From the NCBI GenBank assembly GCA_964580995.1, contig CAZOMV010000096.1, positions 1-22,329 of the forward strand: a DNA stretch of 22,329 nt, written 5' to 3'. This DNA is from JAKJEP01 sp964580995 (lineage in GTDB: Bacteria; Planctomycetota; Phycisphaerae; Sedimentisphaerales; SM23-30). Position 1 is the stretch's first letter; every line of letters starts with the position of its first letter. The position numbers were made by a program, and so were the translations under genes. A model generated the notes under the pieces. It was not told the origin of the DNA, searched no databases, and was given only the letters and a program-made list of their open reading frames with translations. Shown here in pieces: positions 1-7,850 of this stretch.

Positions 1-1227
1 ACCGGCCAGTTTGGTAAAAATCACCTCGGCGACAGAAACGAGTATCTGCCGACGGTACACGGCTTCGACGAATTCTTCGGCAATCTCTACCATCTCAACG
101 CGGAAGAGGAGCCAGAGCTTTACAACTATCCCCAGGACCCGAAGTTTCGCCAGATATTTGGTCCCAGAGGGGTGCTGCGGTGCAAAGCTACGGATAAGGA
201 CGATCCGACCATGGATCCTCGTTTTGGTAAGGTAGGCAAGCAAACCATCGAAGATACAGGACCGCTGACTCGTAAGCGGATGGAGACGATTGACGATGAG
301 ACCTCAGCCGCCGCGATTGATTTCATAAAACGCCAGGATACGGCCGGCAAGCCATTTTTCTGCTGGTACAACAGCACGCGAATGCACTGCCGTACCCACG
401 TGCGGGCGGAGCACCGCAGCCCCAAAGGCGCCACAGCCCTCACCGAATACGCCGACGGTATGGTCGAGCATGACGCCACTGTTGGTTCTTTACTCAAGGT
501 ACTTGATGACCTGAGCATTGCAGACAACACGATTGTTATCTATACGACCGACAACGGTCCCCATGCGAATAGCTGGCCGGATGCGGCGACAACGCCGTTT
601 CGGAGCGAGAAGAACACCAACTGGGAGGGGGCGTTTCGCGCGCCCTGTTTCATTCGCTGGCCCGGACATATAAAACCAGATTCGGTATCGAACGAAATCG
701 TCAGCGGCCTGGATTGGCTGCCGACATTGGTGGCAGCCGCCGGTGACCCCGATGTAAAACAGAAATTGCTCAAGGGATACACGGTGGGTGAAATGACCTA
801 CAAGGTCCACCTCGACGGCTACAACCTCCTGCCATACCTCACCGGCCAGGAACCGAAGAGCCCGCGACGTGAATTTCTGTACTTCAGCGACGACTGTGAC
901 CTGCTCAATTTGCGTTATGAAAATTATAAATTCGTGTTCACGGAACAGCGTTGCCCAGGCACCTTGCAGACATGGCTCGAACCGTTCACGCATTTGCGTG
1001 GGGCTAAGATGTTTGATTTACACGCCGATCCCTATGAGCGAGCGGACATTACGTCTAACACTTATTATGATTGGGTACTGGACCACCTGTTTTTCGCAGT
1101 TCCGGCCCAGACCTACATTGTAAATTTTATTGAAACCTTTAAGGCGTTTCCGCCCCGTCAGAAACCGGCGAGCTTTGGTATTGATCAGGCCTTGGAAACG
1201 CTGCAGCAGTCCGCAGGGGGACGATAA
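1..1227 (+). CDS. arylsulfatase (S1 sulfatase family), 5' end outside window
   Basis: The reading frame is open from base 1 and ends at TAA 1225-1227, giving 408 visible residues; the start and the catalytic CxPSR formylglycine motif lie upstream of the window. Visible are the substrate-site motif GKNHLGD (residues 5-11, with the K and H that contact the sulfate), the text HGFDEFFGNLYHLN typical of S1 arylsulfatases, and the metal-site motif TTDNGPH (DNG encoded at 550-558), followed by the family's SEKNTNWEGAFRAPCFIRWPG stretch with its lysine. The C-terminal domain ends normally. Family members hydrolyse sulfate esters in the periplasm or outside the cell; the substrate cannot be read from sequence. 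It is followed by a hairpin and then by a secreted HAD phosphatase. Coding strand composition is more balanced (less C-rich) than in the genes from 5 kb onward. The family call is firm. Confidence 0.93.
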   Translation, partial: TGQFGKNHLGDRNEYLPTVHGFDEFFGNLYHLNAEEEPELYNYPQDPKFRQIFGPRGVLRCKATDKDDPTMDPRFGKVGKQTIEDTGPLTRKRMETIDDETSAAAIDFIKRQDTAGKPFFCWYNSTRMHCRTHVRAEHRSPKGATALTEYADGMVEHDATVGSLLKVLDDLSIADNTIVIYTTDNGPHANSWPDAATTPFRSEKNTNWEGAFRAPCFIRWPGHIKPDSVSNEIVSGLDWLPTLVAAAGDPDVKQKLLKGYTVGEMTYKVHLDGYNLLPYLTGQEPKSPRREFLYFSDDCDLLNLRYENYKFVFTEQRCPGTLQTWLEPFTHLRGAKMFDLHADPYERADITSNTYYDWVLDHLFFAVPAQTYIVNFIETFKAFPPRQKPASFGIDQALETLQQSAGGR

Positions 1228-1245
1228 TTAGGATTCTCTTTCGTT

Positions 1246-1276
1246 ATCCCCGGTCGCATCAGGTGCGGCCGGGGAT
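1246..1276 (+). terminator. strong hairpin after the sulfatase gene, terminator-like
   Basis: The arms 1246-1258 (ATCCCCGGTCGCA) and 1264-1276 (TGCGGCCGGGGAT) pair over 13 bp with a single T-G wobble around the 5-base loop TCAGG. It begins 18 bases after the sulfatase stop. No T-run follows on either strand, so it may act as an RNA 3'-end stabiliser or attenuator rather than a classical intrinsic terminator. Confidence 0.55.
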
Positions 1277-1323
1277 GGGATGGTGCTAGCGGATAAAAAC
1301 AATTCAAAGAAAGGATGAAGACA

Positions 1324-2655
1324 ATGAAAACAAAAATTCTCGCCGGGCTATGTGTTCTGGCAATACCATTAACCGTTAGTGCTGTTGACCTCCTGCCTTC
1401 TTGGAACGACGGCAAAGCCAAACAATCCATTATCGAATTTGTGGCGAAGGTAACGAAGGAAAACTCGCCGGATTTCGTGCCGCTAGCGGAACGCATTGCG
1501 GTATTCGACAATGATGGTACGCTCTGGACCGAGCAGCCAATGTATTTCCAGTTTCTGTTCATGCTGGACCGTGTGAAAGTACTCGCGCCGCAGCATCCGG
1601 AATGGAAAAACCAGGAGCCGTTCGCTGCGCTGCTCAAAGGGGATGTGAAAACCGCCCTCTCAGGCGGGGAGCGTGCCCTCGGCCAATTGGCAATGGCTAC
1701 GCATGCGGGCATGATGACGGAGGAATTCGAGAAACTTGTGAACGATTGGATCACCACCGCGAAACATCCGAAAACGGGGCGGCTGTTCACCGAGATGGTC
1801 TATCAGCCAATGCTCGAACTGCTCGTATACCTGCGTGCCAACGGGTTCAAGACCTTCATCGTCTCCGGCGGCGGGATTGAGTTCATGCGCCCGTGGTCGG
1901 AACGGATCTACGGTATCCCTCCCGAACAGGTCATCGGCAGCAGCATCAAAACGAAATTCGAGCTGCGCGAAAGCCAGCCCGTACTTATCCGCCTGCCCGA
2001 AATAAACTTCGTGGATGATGGCCCCGGCAAGCCCGTCGGTATCCAGATGCACATCGGCCGCCGGCCTATTGCCGCGTTCGGCAACTCCGATGGTGACCGG
2101 CAAATGCTGGAGTGGACGCAAGCCGGTAGCGGCGCGCGGTTGATGATGCTGGTGTATCACGACGACGCCCAGCGTGAGTGGGCCTATGGCGCGGAATCGA
2201 AGATCGGTACATTCAGCGATGCGCTCATGGCCGAGGCGAAAAAGAACGGCTGGACGGCCATCAGCATGAAGAACGATTGGCAGCGAGTATTTGCGTTTGA
2301 AGCGGTAGAACAACCCGATCGGGCCAACACATCGACCACTACTAGCGTTGAATTTCAGAAACTGAACGGCCGTTGGCAGCGCCCCGATGGCGGCTACATT
2401 ATTCAGGTGAAGAATGTGGATAGCAGCGGTAAGATGGATGCCGCCTACTTGAATCCCGATCCCATCCATGTTGCCCAGGCGCAGGCCACGCGCGAGGCAG
2501 CGACAATTAAGATGTTTATCGAGCTGCGCGATGTGAACTATCCTGGTTCCACGTACCATTTGACCTACGAGCCCCAAAACGATCTGTTGCAGGGAGTTTA
2601 TTACCAGGCTGTCATCAAGCAAAACTTTGACGTGATCTTTGTGAGAATGAAGTAA
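1324..2655 (+). CDS. secreted HAD-superfamily phosphatase with extra C-terminal beta-rich module
   Basis: A signal peptide (MKTKILAGLCVLAIPLTVSA) precedes a HAD fold. Motif I is DNDGT at residues 62-66 (nucleophile D62, acid/base D64), motif II is the serine in IVSGGG (S181), motif III is likely K236, and motif IV is GNSDGD (253-258), so the catalytic set is complete and a periplasmic phosphomonoesterase is expected. About residues 330-443 form a second module starting LNGRWQRPDGGYII and containing ELRDVNYPGSTYHLTY, which looks like a small beta-barrel; I know similar text as a separate protein but no function. ATG 1324 is chosen because AAGGA (1311-1315) lies 8 bases upstream; ATG 1315, three codons earlier in frame, overlaps that site. 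It follows the sulfatase on the same strand, suggesting a sulfate/phosphate ester scavenging pair, but the hairpin between them could uncouple expression. Confidence 0.88.
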   Translation: MKTKILAGLCVLAIPLTVSAVDLLPSWNDGKAKQSIIEFVAKVTKENSPDFVPLAERIAVFDNDGTLWTEQPMYFQFLFMLDRVKVLAPQHPEWKNQEPFAALLKGDVKTALSGGERALGQLAMATHAGMMTEEFEKLVNDWITTAKHPKTGRLFTEMVYQPMLELLVYLRANGFKTFIVSGGGIEFMRPWSERIYGIPPEQVIGSSIKTKFELRESQPVLIRLPEINFVDDGPGKPVGIQMHIGRRPIAAFGNSDGDRQMLEWTQAGSGARLMMLVYHDDAQREWAYGAESKIGTFSDALMAEAKKNGWTAISMKNDWQRVFAFEAVEQPDRANTSTTTSVEFQKLNGRWQRPDGGYIIQVKNVDSSGKMDAAYLNPDPIHVAQAQATREAATIKMFIELRDVNYPGSTYHLTYEPQNDLLQGVYYQAVIKQNFDVIFVRMK

Positions 2656-2900
2656 AGTAGGTTGAATTTACTAATTTACATCCAACTATAGAACTTGGGC
2701 TAAAGCCTTTTGGTTGCCTTGAAGGTAATTAAAAGTATAACAGGTAAATACATAGAAAATTTCTTCTGTAAATCTTACTGCCATTTACTCCGCCATTTTA
2801 CCGCCAAAACATAGCAGTTCTTTGCAGAACATTACAAAAGCGGGAAAAACAAAAAACCCAGATATCTCGCCAAAAACGCCGATTTTACTCGAAAAACCAA

Positions 2901-2973
<73 letters not shown>

Positions 2974-2982
2974 ATTACACCC

Positions 2983-3011
2983 TTATTACCAGCATTTATC
3001 TCCATAAGCAA
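2983..3011 (-). promoter_or_regulatory. possible promoter of tRNA-Arg
   Basis: On the minus strand TTGCTT (3006-3011) and TAATAA (2983-2988) are 17 bases apart; the second box ends 9 bases before the mature tRNA 5' end. The -10 box is weak (3 of 6), but TTGC at -35 recurs at other promoters in this window. Confidence 0.4.
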
Positions 3012-3051
3012 TAGATTTTTACGGAAATGTACCATCCAGCCGAGGTTAAAT

Positions 3052-3080
3052 TTGCAATCTGCCGGCTTTGGGGTTATAAT
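3052..3080 (+). promoter_or_regulatory. sigma70-type promoter of the STN-domain gene
   Basis: TTGCAA (3052-3057), 17-base spacer, perfect TATAAT (3075-3080). It predicts a leader of about 100 bases before ATG 3190. Confidence 0.6.
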
Positions 3081-3189
3081 TTAGAGTCAGGATGTCCAGC
3101 TTGGCCCTTACAAGAGCGAGTGTGCTAAATATTTGTATTACCGATTGTTATGTTCCAATACGGATCGGGTAATATCGGAGGCCGAAAAA

Positions 3190-3954
3190 ATGCGGCAAAT
3201 CATAACGTACTGTGTAGCGGCTAGTTTGCTAATCTTGGTGGCAAATATCGGACAGACCCTCGCTGTGGAAAAGGATAAAACAGAGGCCGTTGTCGCCAAA
3301 GATCAAAAAACAGAGACCGTAACTTCGCCAACCAGGGAAGTTAAGGAATCCTCCCAGCCTGTCCAACCCGCTGTGGCAAATCCGGTAAAGAAAAAAACCG
3401 CAGCCCCTGCCACCCCGGTTCCCGTGAAGTCCGCCCTGGAAGTTATCGAAAACACCCGCATATCCGTGGATTATGAAAAAATGCCGCTGCGCGATGTGAT
3501 TCTGGATTTACGCGAGCAGTTAAAAATCAACATTATGGTATATTGGCCCGAACTGAAATGGGCTGGCTATACCCCGGAAGATGAAATTACCGTCAGCCTG
3601 CATAATGTTGTAGCTGAACAGATCGTCTCCTCGATTGTAAACTATCTTTCTGGCGGTAATAGCGTTATGTTAGGCTATCAGGTGGATCGCAACGTCCTGG
3701 AAATCCGGCTCCAGGAGAATATTCAAGTGAGACAGGAAGTCAAAGTTTACTATGTGGCCGATTTATTGAGCCGCCCCAGCCGGTACGATGATTCCTATTT
3801 CAATGATGCCGGAGGAAACGGCGGCAGTAATCGGGGCCTCAGCGGGAGATCGAATAATCGCTCCGGGGATCGCGGAGGTGATAGCACCAGCTCGAATCGA
3901 AGCCGGAGCAGTTCAAATCTGAACCGAACCATACGTCAGAGCGTTAGCAGATAA
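3190..3954 (+). CDS. secreted protein with a stand-alone STN/secretin N0-like domain
   Basis: The 254-residue product begins with a signal peptide (MRQIITYCVAASLLILVANI, cleavage near TLA), then a Lys/Pro/Ala/Val-rich linker (about 25-80). A compact domain follows (about 85-185) with the pattern ISVDYEKMPLRDVILDLREQ ... ITVSLHNVVAEQIVSSIV ... VDRNVLEIRL, which matches the STN/N0 fold found at the periplasmic end of secretins and TonB receptors. The tail (about 200-254) is rich in Gly, Ser, Asn and Arg and looks disordered. No secretin pore domain follows before the stop. Start: ATG 3190 has GGAGG (3177-3181) 8 bases upstream; the in-frame TTG at 3133 would add 19 residues ahead of the signal peptide. 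Role unknown; binding within the periplasm or to an envelope complex is inference. Confidence 0.75.
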   Translation: MRQIITYCVAASLLILVANIGQTLAVEKDKTEAVVAKDQKTETVTSPTREVKESSQPVQPAVANPVKKKTAAPATPVPVKSALEVIENTRISVDYEKMPLRDVILDLREQLKINIMVYWPELKWAGYTPEDEITVSLHNVVAEQIVSSIVNYLSGGNSVMLGYQVDRNVLEIRLQENIQVRQEVKVYYVADLLSRPSRYDDSYFNDAGGNGGSNRGLSGRSNNRSGDRGGDSTSSNRSRSSSNLNRTIRQSVSR

Positions 3955-4016
3955 TTTCTAATTCTTTGTTATTACTAAAGATATAAAAGATTGGGAATTG
4001 GGGGGTAAGCTTGCGG

Positions 4017-4208
4017 TTAATGAATCAACCATTCGGACAGGTGGGTCAATTGGGTAATGACTGCATCGGGCTTAAGATTCTGACAGCGGACCTCGTCCCG
4101 GCGTAAAAGTGACTGGCTTGGGTCGCCGGCAAAAAAGACGGTTCGCATACCCTGCCGACCGGCAGCCCAGATATCGTTGAGCATGTCATTGCCCACACAA
4201 AGGTATCC
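4017..4208 (-). pseudogene. decayed C-terminal fragment of a HAD-superfamily hydrolase
   Basis: On the minus strand codons from 4208 down to TAA 4017-4019 give 63 residues beginning GYLCVGNDMLNDIWAAGRQG and continuing MRTVFFAGDPSQSLLRRDEV, ending LTHLSEWLIH. VGNDMLNDIWAAGRQGMRTV is the motif IV region of subfamily I HAD phosphatases (YVGND..ND...A...GMRT). A stop codon (plus 4209-4211) sits directly upstream in frame and the next 90 bases hold more stops and no upstream HAD motifs, so nucleophile motif and cap are missing. It has no start codon in a useful place. I read it as the remnant of a gene whose 5' part was deleted. It is not related by position to the intact secreted HAD at 1324. Confidence 0.72.
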
Positions 4209-4305
4209 TTAGCCGGCATATTTTTTTCTTTCCTATTCACATACTACTCTTTATTATGCTAGGCACGATTGAATATTTATAAATCTTTTGTAAGGGAGTT
4301 GATGT

Positions 4306-4938
4306 ATGTTCAGGAAAAATAAACTGGTTATCGTTTTGTTGTTCTCATTGGCAATTCAGCTTCAGGCGTGGGGGCAGGAACCGATAACTCTGGAGGGGGA
4401 TCGGAGCTATGAGGCGAGTTTTGTCAGCGGCTATTTTACGGGTGGTACGTTTCTGGATACCCGGGTGGATGGCGAGAAGGTTCGTGCCAAAACCGATGGC
4501 GGGTATCTGCTGGGGGTCCGTTTGGGAGCGGATGAGGAATATCTGGGGCTGGAATTGACCACCGCCGGTGTCTTTGCCGATATGGATCTGGATGCGGACC
4601 CAGCCGCCGATCTGCCCGAGGCGGAAGATTCCGAAGCATTCCTGCTCGAGTTGAATGGTTTGTGGTACCCAACCGGCGATAATCTGGCGGAAGGCCGAAT
4701 CAAACCCTTCTTCACCGCCGGCCCCGGCTATATGTTATTTGACAGTGATTATGGTGCGGATAACGAGAGTTTGCTGGAAGTGAATGCCGGCGGCGGTATT
4801 AAGTTTTTGCTGACCGAAGACGGCAATCTGGTCCTGCGGTTCGATTATCGCTGGCATCAAATCTTCGATACCGGCTCCGATTTAAAAAACAATATGTACC
4901 GGCAGGAAATCAGTGTCGGCATCGGCGTCCGGTTTTAA
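4306..4938 (+). CDS. small outer-membrane beta-barrel protein
   Basis: The 210-residue product has a signal peptide (MFRKNKLVIVLLFSLAIQLQ, cleavage near AWG-Q), then alternating hydrophobic/polar strands with aromatic girdles (YEASFVSGYFTGG, GGYLLGVRLG, YLGLELTTAGVF, AFLLELNGLWYP, KPFFTAGPGYMLF, LEVNAGGGIKFLL, LVLRFDYRWHQIF, QEISVGIGVRF). Eight strands and a terminal phenylalanine, the signal recognised by the BAM assembly machinery, fit an OmpA/OprF-like barrel without a periplasmic domain. Acidic loops (DLDADPAADLPEAEDSE) may bind cations. SD GGGAG (4294-4298) lies 7 bases before ATG 4306. It appears to be a single gene; a repeat-type hairpin follows the stop. Specific function unknown. Confidence 0.78.
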   Translation: MFRKNKLVIVLLFSLAIQLQAWGQEPITLEGDRSYEASFVSGYFTGGTFLDTRVDGEKVRAKTDGGYLLGVRLGADEEYLGLELTTAGVFADMDLDADPAADLPEAEDSEAFLLELNGLWYPTGDNLAEGRIKPFFTAGPGYMLFDSDYGADNESLLEVNAGGGIKFLLTEDGNLVLRFDYRWHQIFDTGSDLKNNMYRQEISVGIGVRF

Positions 4939-4943
4939 TTCGA

Positions 4944-4970
4944 GTAGGGCGGGCAACTTGTTGCCCACGC
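4944..4970 (+). repeat. short palindromic repeat (GTAGGGyGGG type), possible terminator
   Basis: GTAGGG at 4944 begins an element whose stem GGGCAA (4951-4956) pairs with TTGCCC (4961-4966) around CTTG; G4949-C4968 extends it past one mismatch. It starts 6 bases after the beta-barrel gene stop. A relative with the same opening lies at 16366-16388, also after a gene. Confidence 0.55.
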
Positions 4971-5033
4971 GGTTTAGATAGCAGCCTGCCAGGTTGCAGA
5001 AAAAATAGAAGCGAATAACCAAATCCCATAAAT

Positions 5034-5048
5034 AAGGAATACCCTTTG
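5034..5048 (+). promoter_or_regulatory. ribosome binding site deciding the mdh TTG start
   Basis: AAGGA (5034-5038) is 7 bases upstream of TTG 5046-5048; the next codons give ARKKISIIGAG, the usual short N-terminus before the NAD-binding glycine motif. No ATG is available in frame nearby. Confidence 0.7.
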
Positions 5049-5993
5049 GCACGCAAGAAGATTTCAATTATTGGGGCCGGCAATGTGGGCGCCACCTGTG
5101 CTCACTGGCTGGCGGAAAAAGAACTGGGCGATATCGTCATGCTCGACATCGTGGACGGCCTGGCCGCCGGCAAGGCCCTGGATTTGTTTGAAGCCTCGCC
5201 GGTGGGCGGCTTTGACGGAAAACTGACCGGGACTTGCGATTACGCCGATACCGCCGGCAGCGATGTGGTGATTATCACCTCCGGCCTGGCCCGCAAGCCG
5301 GGTATGAGCCGGGACGACCTGCTGAAGAAAAATACCGAGATCGTATCCCAGGTATCCCGTTCCGTGGCGGCGAAAAGCCCCCATGCCTTCCTGATTGTCG
5401 TGAGCAATCCGCTGGATGCCATGACCTATGTCGCGGCGAAAGTAACCGGTTTCCCGAAAAATCGGGTCATGGGCATGGCCGGCGGCCTGGACTCCGCCCG
5501 CTATCGCAGCTTCATCGCCGAAGCCCTGCACGTCTCGGTCAAGGACGTGACCGCGATGCTGATGGGCGGCCACGGCGATGACATGGTGCCCCTGCCGCGT
5601 TATACCACGGTGGCGGGGATCCCCATAACCGAACTGCTCGATTCAAAAACCTTGGACGCCATTGTCGATCGCGCCCGCAAAGGCGGCATCGAAATCGTCA
5701 ATCTGCTCAAGACCGGCTCCGCCTATTATGCCCCCTCCGCCGCCGCCGTCGAAATGACCGAGGCCATTCTCAAGGATCAGCGCCGCGTCATTCCCTGCTG
5801 CGCCTATTGCGATAAAGAATACGGCATCGGCGGCTATTTTGTCGGTGTGCCGGTGGTCCTGGGCAGCGGCGGGGTGGAGAAGGTGATGGAGCTGCGGCTG
5901 AACCCGCAGGAGAAGGCACTGCTGGGGGTCTCGATTGAGCATGTCAAGGACCTGGTCCGGCAGGTCGATCCGCTGATTCAGAACAATCCATGA
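5046..5993 (+). CDS. mdh: malate dehydrogenase (NAD-dependent, LDH-like type)
   Basis: The enzyme interconverts malate and oxaloacetate with NAD(H) in the cytoplasm (TCA cycle). The 315-residue length is normal for the LDH-like MDH class. Visible residues: Rossmann motif GAGNVG (10-15), D34 after the second strand (NAD over NADP), the mobile loop ARKPGMSRDD with R83 and R89 for the substrate carboxylate, VVSNPLD (N121), the catalytic pair D149 and H176 (GGLDSARYR and GGHGDD) and R152. R83 in the substrate loop favours malate over lactate. The TTG start is supported by AAGGA 7 bases upstream. The stop TGA overlaps the nadE start (ATGA), so the two genes are translationally coupled. From here the plus strand is clearly C-rich. 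Confidence 0.95.
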   Translation: MARKKISIIGAGNVGATCAHWLAEKELGDIVMLDIVDGLAAGKALDLFEASPVGGFDGKLTGTCDYADTAGSDVVIITSGLARKPGMSRDDLLKKNTEIVSQVSRSVAAKSPHAFLIVVSNPLDAMTYVAAKVTGFPKNRVMGMAGGLDSARYRSFIAEALHVSVKDVTAMLMGGHGDDMVPLPRYTTVAGIPITELLDSKTLDAIVDRARKGGIEIVNLLKTGSAYYAPSAAAVEMTEAILKDQRRVIPCCAYCDKEYGIGGYFVGVPVVLGSGGVEKVMELRLNPQEKALLGVSIEHVKDLVRQVDPLIQNNP

Positions 5994-7651
5994 AAATCGC
6001 ACTGGCCCAGTTTAATCCGACGGTGGGTGACATTCGCGGCAACAGCGGCAGAATCAGGGGCTATATTCAGCAAGCGCAAACCCAGGGCGCAGAGTTGGTG
6101 GTATTTAGCGAACTGTCGCTGATCGGCTATCCCCCTAAAGACCTGCTGCTCAAACCCCGTTTTATTGACGACAATCTGGCCGCTCTGGAAGACCTGGCAC
6201 AAGAGTGCACTGCCTGCGCCGCCCTGGTCGGCTATGTCTGCCGGCATGAAGGGCCGACCGGCCGTTCGCTGCATAATGCGGCGGCCCTGCTCAGCGGCGG
6301 TCAAATTGCCGCCCGCTATTACAAGAAACTGCTGCCGACCTACGATGTGTTCGATGAGAGCCGGTATTTCGAGCCGGCCCGCTCCCAGCAGGTAATCGAA
6401 TTCAAGGGGCATAAAATCGGCCTGACCATCTGCGAGGATATCTGGCAGCAGAACGAGACCGCCGCCCGTCCGCTCTACGATATCAGACCGCTGGCCGAAC
6501 TGGCCGCCGGCGGCGTCGATTGGGTGGTCAATATGTCGGCCTCCCCCTTCGTAATGGACAAGCACCTCTTTCGCTGCGTCCTTTTCGCCAGCGAATGCCG
6601 CAAATACCAACTGCCCATGATCTATGTCAATCAGGTCGGCGGCAACGACGAACTGGTCTTTGATGGCGCTAGCTGCATCTTTGATGCCCACGGTAACCGG
6701 GTAGCGCAGGCAAAGGACTTCGAGGAGGATTTGCTGATTTTCGACCTGGCCCGAACGGAATCGGCACGGCAGGAAAATATTCGGGAGGGTGTTGCCTCCG
6801 TCTATCAGGCCCTAGTGCTGGGCCTGCGCGATTATGTGCAAAAGTGCGGTTTTCACAGCGTGCTCCTCGGCCTTTCCGGCGGCATCGATTCCGCCGTCAC
6901 CGCCGCGATTGCCGCGGACGCCCTGGGAAAGGACAAAGTCCTGGGCGTAGCCATGCCTAGCCGCTACTCCAGCCAGGGCAGCCTCGACGATGCCCAGGCC
7001 CTGGCGGAAAATCTGGGGATCGAGTTTAAAATCATCCCCATCGGGGATATTCATGATTCGATGGAAAAACTGCTCACCCCGCATTTCGCCGGCCGTGCTC
7101 CCGATAGTACCGAGGAAAATATTCAGGCCCGCCTGCGGGGCAACATCCTCATGGCCCTCAGCAATAAATTCGGCCACCTGCTGCTCACCACCGGCAATAA
7201 AAGCGAAGTGGCGGTCGGCTACTGCACCATGTACGGCGATATGGCCGGCGGCCTGGCGGTCATCAGTGATGTCCCCAAAGTCATGGTCTATGAACTGGCC
7301 CGCCTGATCAACCGCCCGAAAGAACGGATTCCCGCCGGCTCCATCACCAAACCGCCCTCCGCCGAACTGCGCCCCAACCAGACCGATCAGGATTCCCTGC
7401 CTCCCTACGAAATCCTCGATGCCATCCTCCAGCTTTATATCGAGCAGGAAAAGTCCCTCGACGAAATCGCCGCCGCCGGTTTTGACCCGCAGGTGACGGC
7501 CCGCGTCATCCGCCTGGTGGACCGCAGCGAATACAAGCGCCGCCAGGCCGCCCCCGGCCTCAAAGTCACCAGCCGCGCCTTCGGCTTCGGCCGCCGCATG
7601 CCCATCGCTCAGAACTACCAGCCCTATAACGCAGCACCGGCGCCCCGATAA
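5990..7651 (+). CDS. nadE: glutamine-dependent NAD+ synthetase
   Basis: The product makes NAD+ from deamido-NAD with ATP, using ammonia from glutamine. Its 553 residues hold two domains. The N-terminal nitrilase-like glutaminase (about 1-260) has the full Glu-Lys-Cys triad: E41 in FSELSLIGYPPKD, K112 in YYKKLLPTYDVFDE and C148 in LTICEDIW. The C-terminal synthetase (about 270-553) has the ATP pyrophosphatase loop LSGGIDSAV (S296-S301), TTGNKSEVAVGY and the late motif KPPSAELRPNQTDQDSLPPY. The length fits the shorter bacterial NadE class. The start ATG 5990 overlaps the mdh stop by 4 bases, indicating an operon; making NAD beside an NAD-dependent dehydrogenase is plausible but not a known functional coupling. 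Confidence 0.96.
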   Translation: MKIALAQFNPTVGDIRGNSGRIRGYIQQAQTQGAELVVFSELSLIGYPPKDLLLKPRFIDDNLAALEDLAQECTACAALVGYVCRHEGPTGRSLHNAAALLSGGQIAARYYKKLLPTYDVFDESRYFEPARSQQVIEFKGHKIGLTICEDIWQQNETAARPLYDIRPLAELAAGGVDWVVNMSASPFVMDKHLFRCVLFASECRKYQLPMIYVNQVGGNDELVFDGASCIFDAHGNRVAQAKDFEEDLLIFDLARTESARQENIREGVASVYQALVLGLRDYVQKCGFHSVLLGLSGGIDSAVTAAIAADALGKDKVLGVAMPSRYSSQGSLDDAQALAENLGIEFKIIPIGDIHDSMEKLLTPHFAGRAPDSTEENIQARLRGNILMALSNKFGHLLLTTGNKSEVAVGYCTMYGDMAGGLAVISDVPKVMVYELARLINRPKERIPAGSITKPPSAELRPNQTDQDSLPPYEILDAILQLYIEQEKSLDEIAAAGFDPQVTARVIRLVDRSEYKRRQAAPGLKVTSRAFGFGRRMPIAQNYQPYNAAPAPR

Positions 7652-7727
7652 CAAGGGAACGATGTGCCTTTGACGCAGGCGTCCGAATTGGTTTTTACGC
7701 TTCGGATTAAGAAATTTATTTTTCTGG

Positions 7728-7755
7728 TTGCATCCTCCCGCAAAAAAACTAAAAT
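7728..7755 (+). promoter_or_regulatory. promoter of the HtrA pair
   Basis: TTGCAT (7728-7733), 16-base spacer, TAAAAT (7750-7755). Transcription would start near 7762, after the nadE stop at 7651, so the protease pair forms its own unit with a leader of about 90 bases. Confidence 0.5.
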
Positions 7756-7783
7756 AATAACTATGAAGGTCGATTTTCGGGAA

Positions 7784-7807
7784 AAACCACGTTTTGTTTT
7801 GTGGTTT
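7784..7807 (+). other. stem-loop in the leader of the HtrA gene
   Basis: AAACCAC (7784-7790) pairs with GTGGTTT (7801-7807) around a T/G-rich 10-base loop; further GG/CC pairing is possible past two unpaired A bases. It lies between the predicted promoter and the start codon and could affect translation; no known riboswitch is recognised. Confidence 0.3.
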
Positions 7808-7850
7808 CCTGAAAGAGCAAATGGCTTGGTTCGTATATGGGATGATGGCT

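Noticed and set aside
4046..4240. 64-codon minus-strand frame with an ATG at 4240
   Set aside because: It is in a different frame from the HAD text; the meaningful sequence is the frame at 4017-4208.
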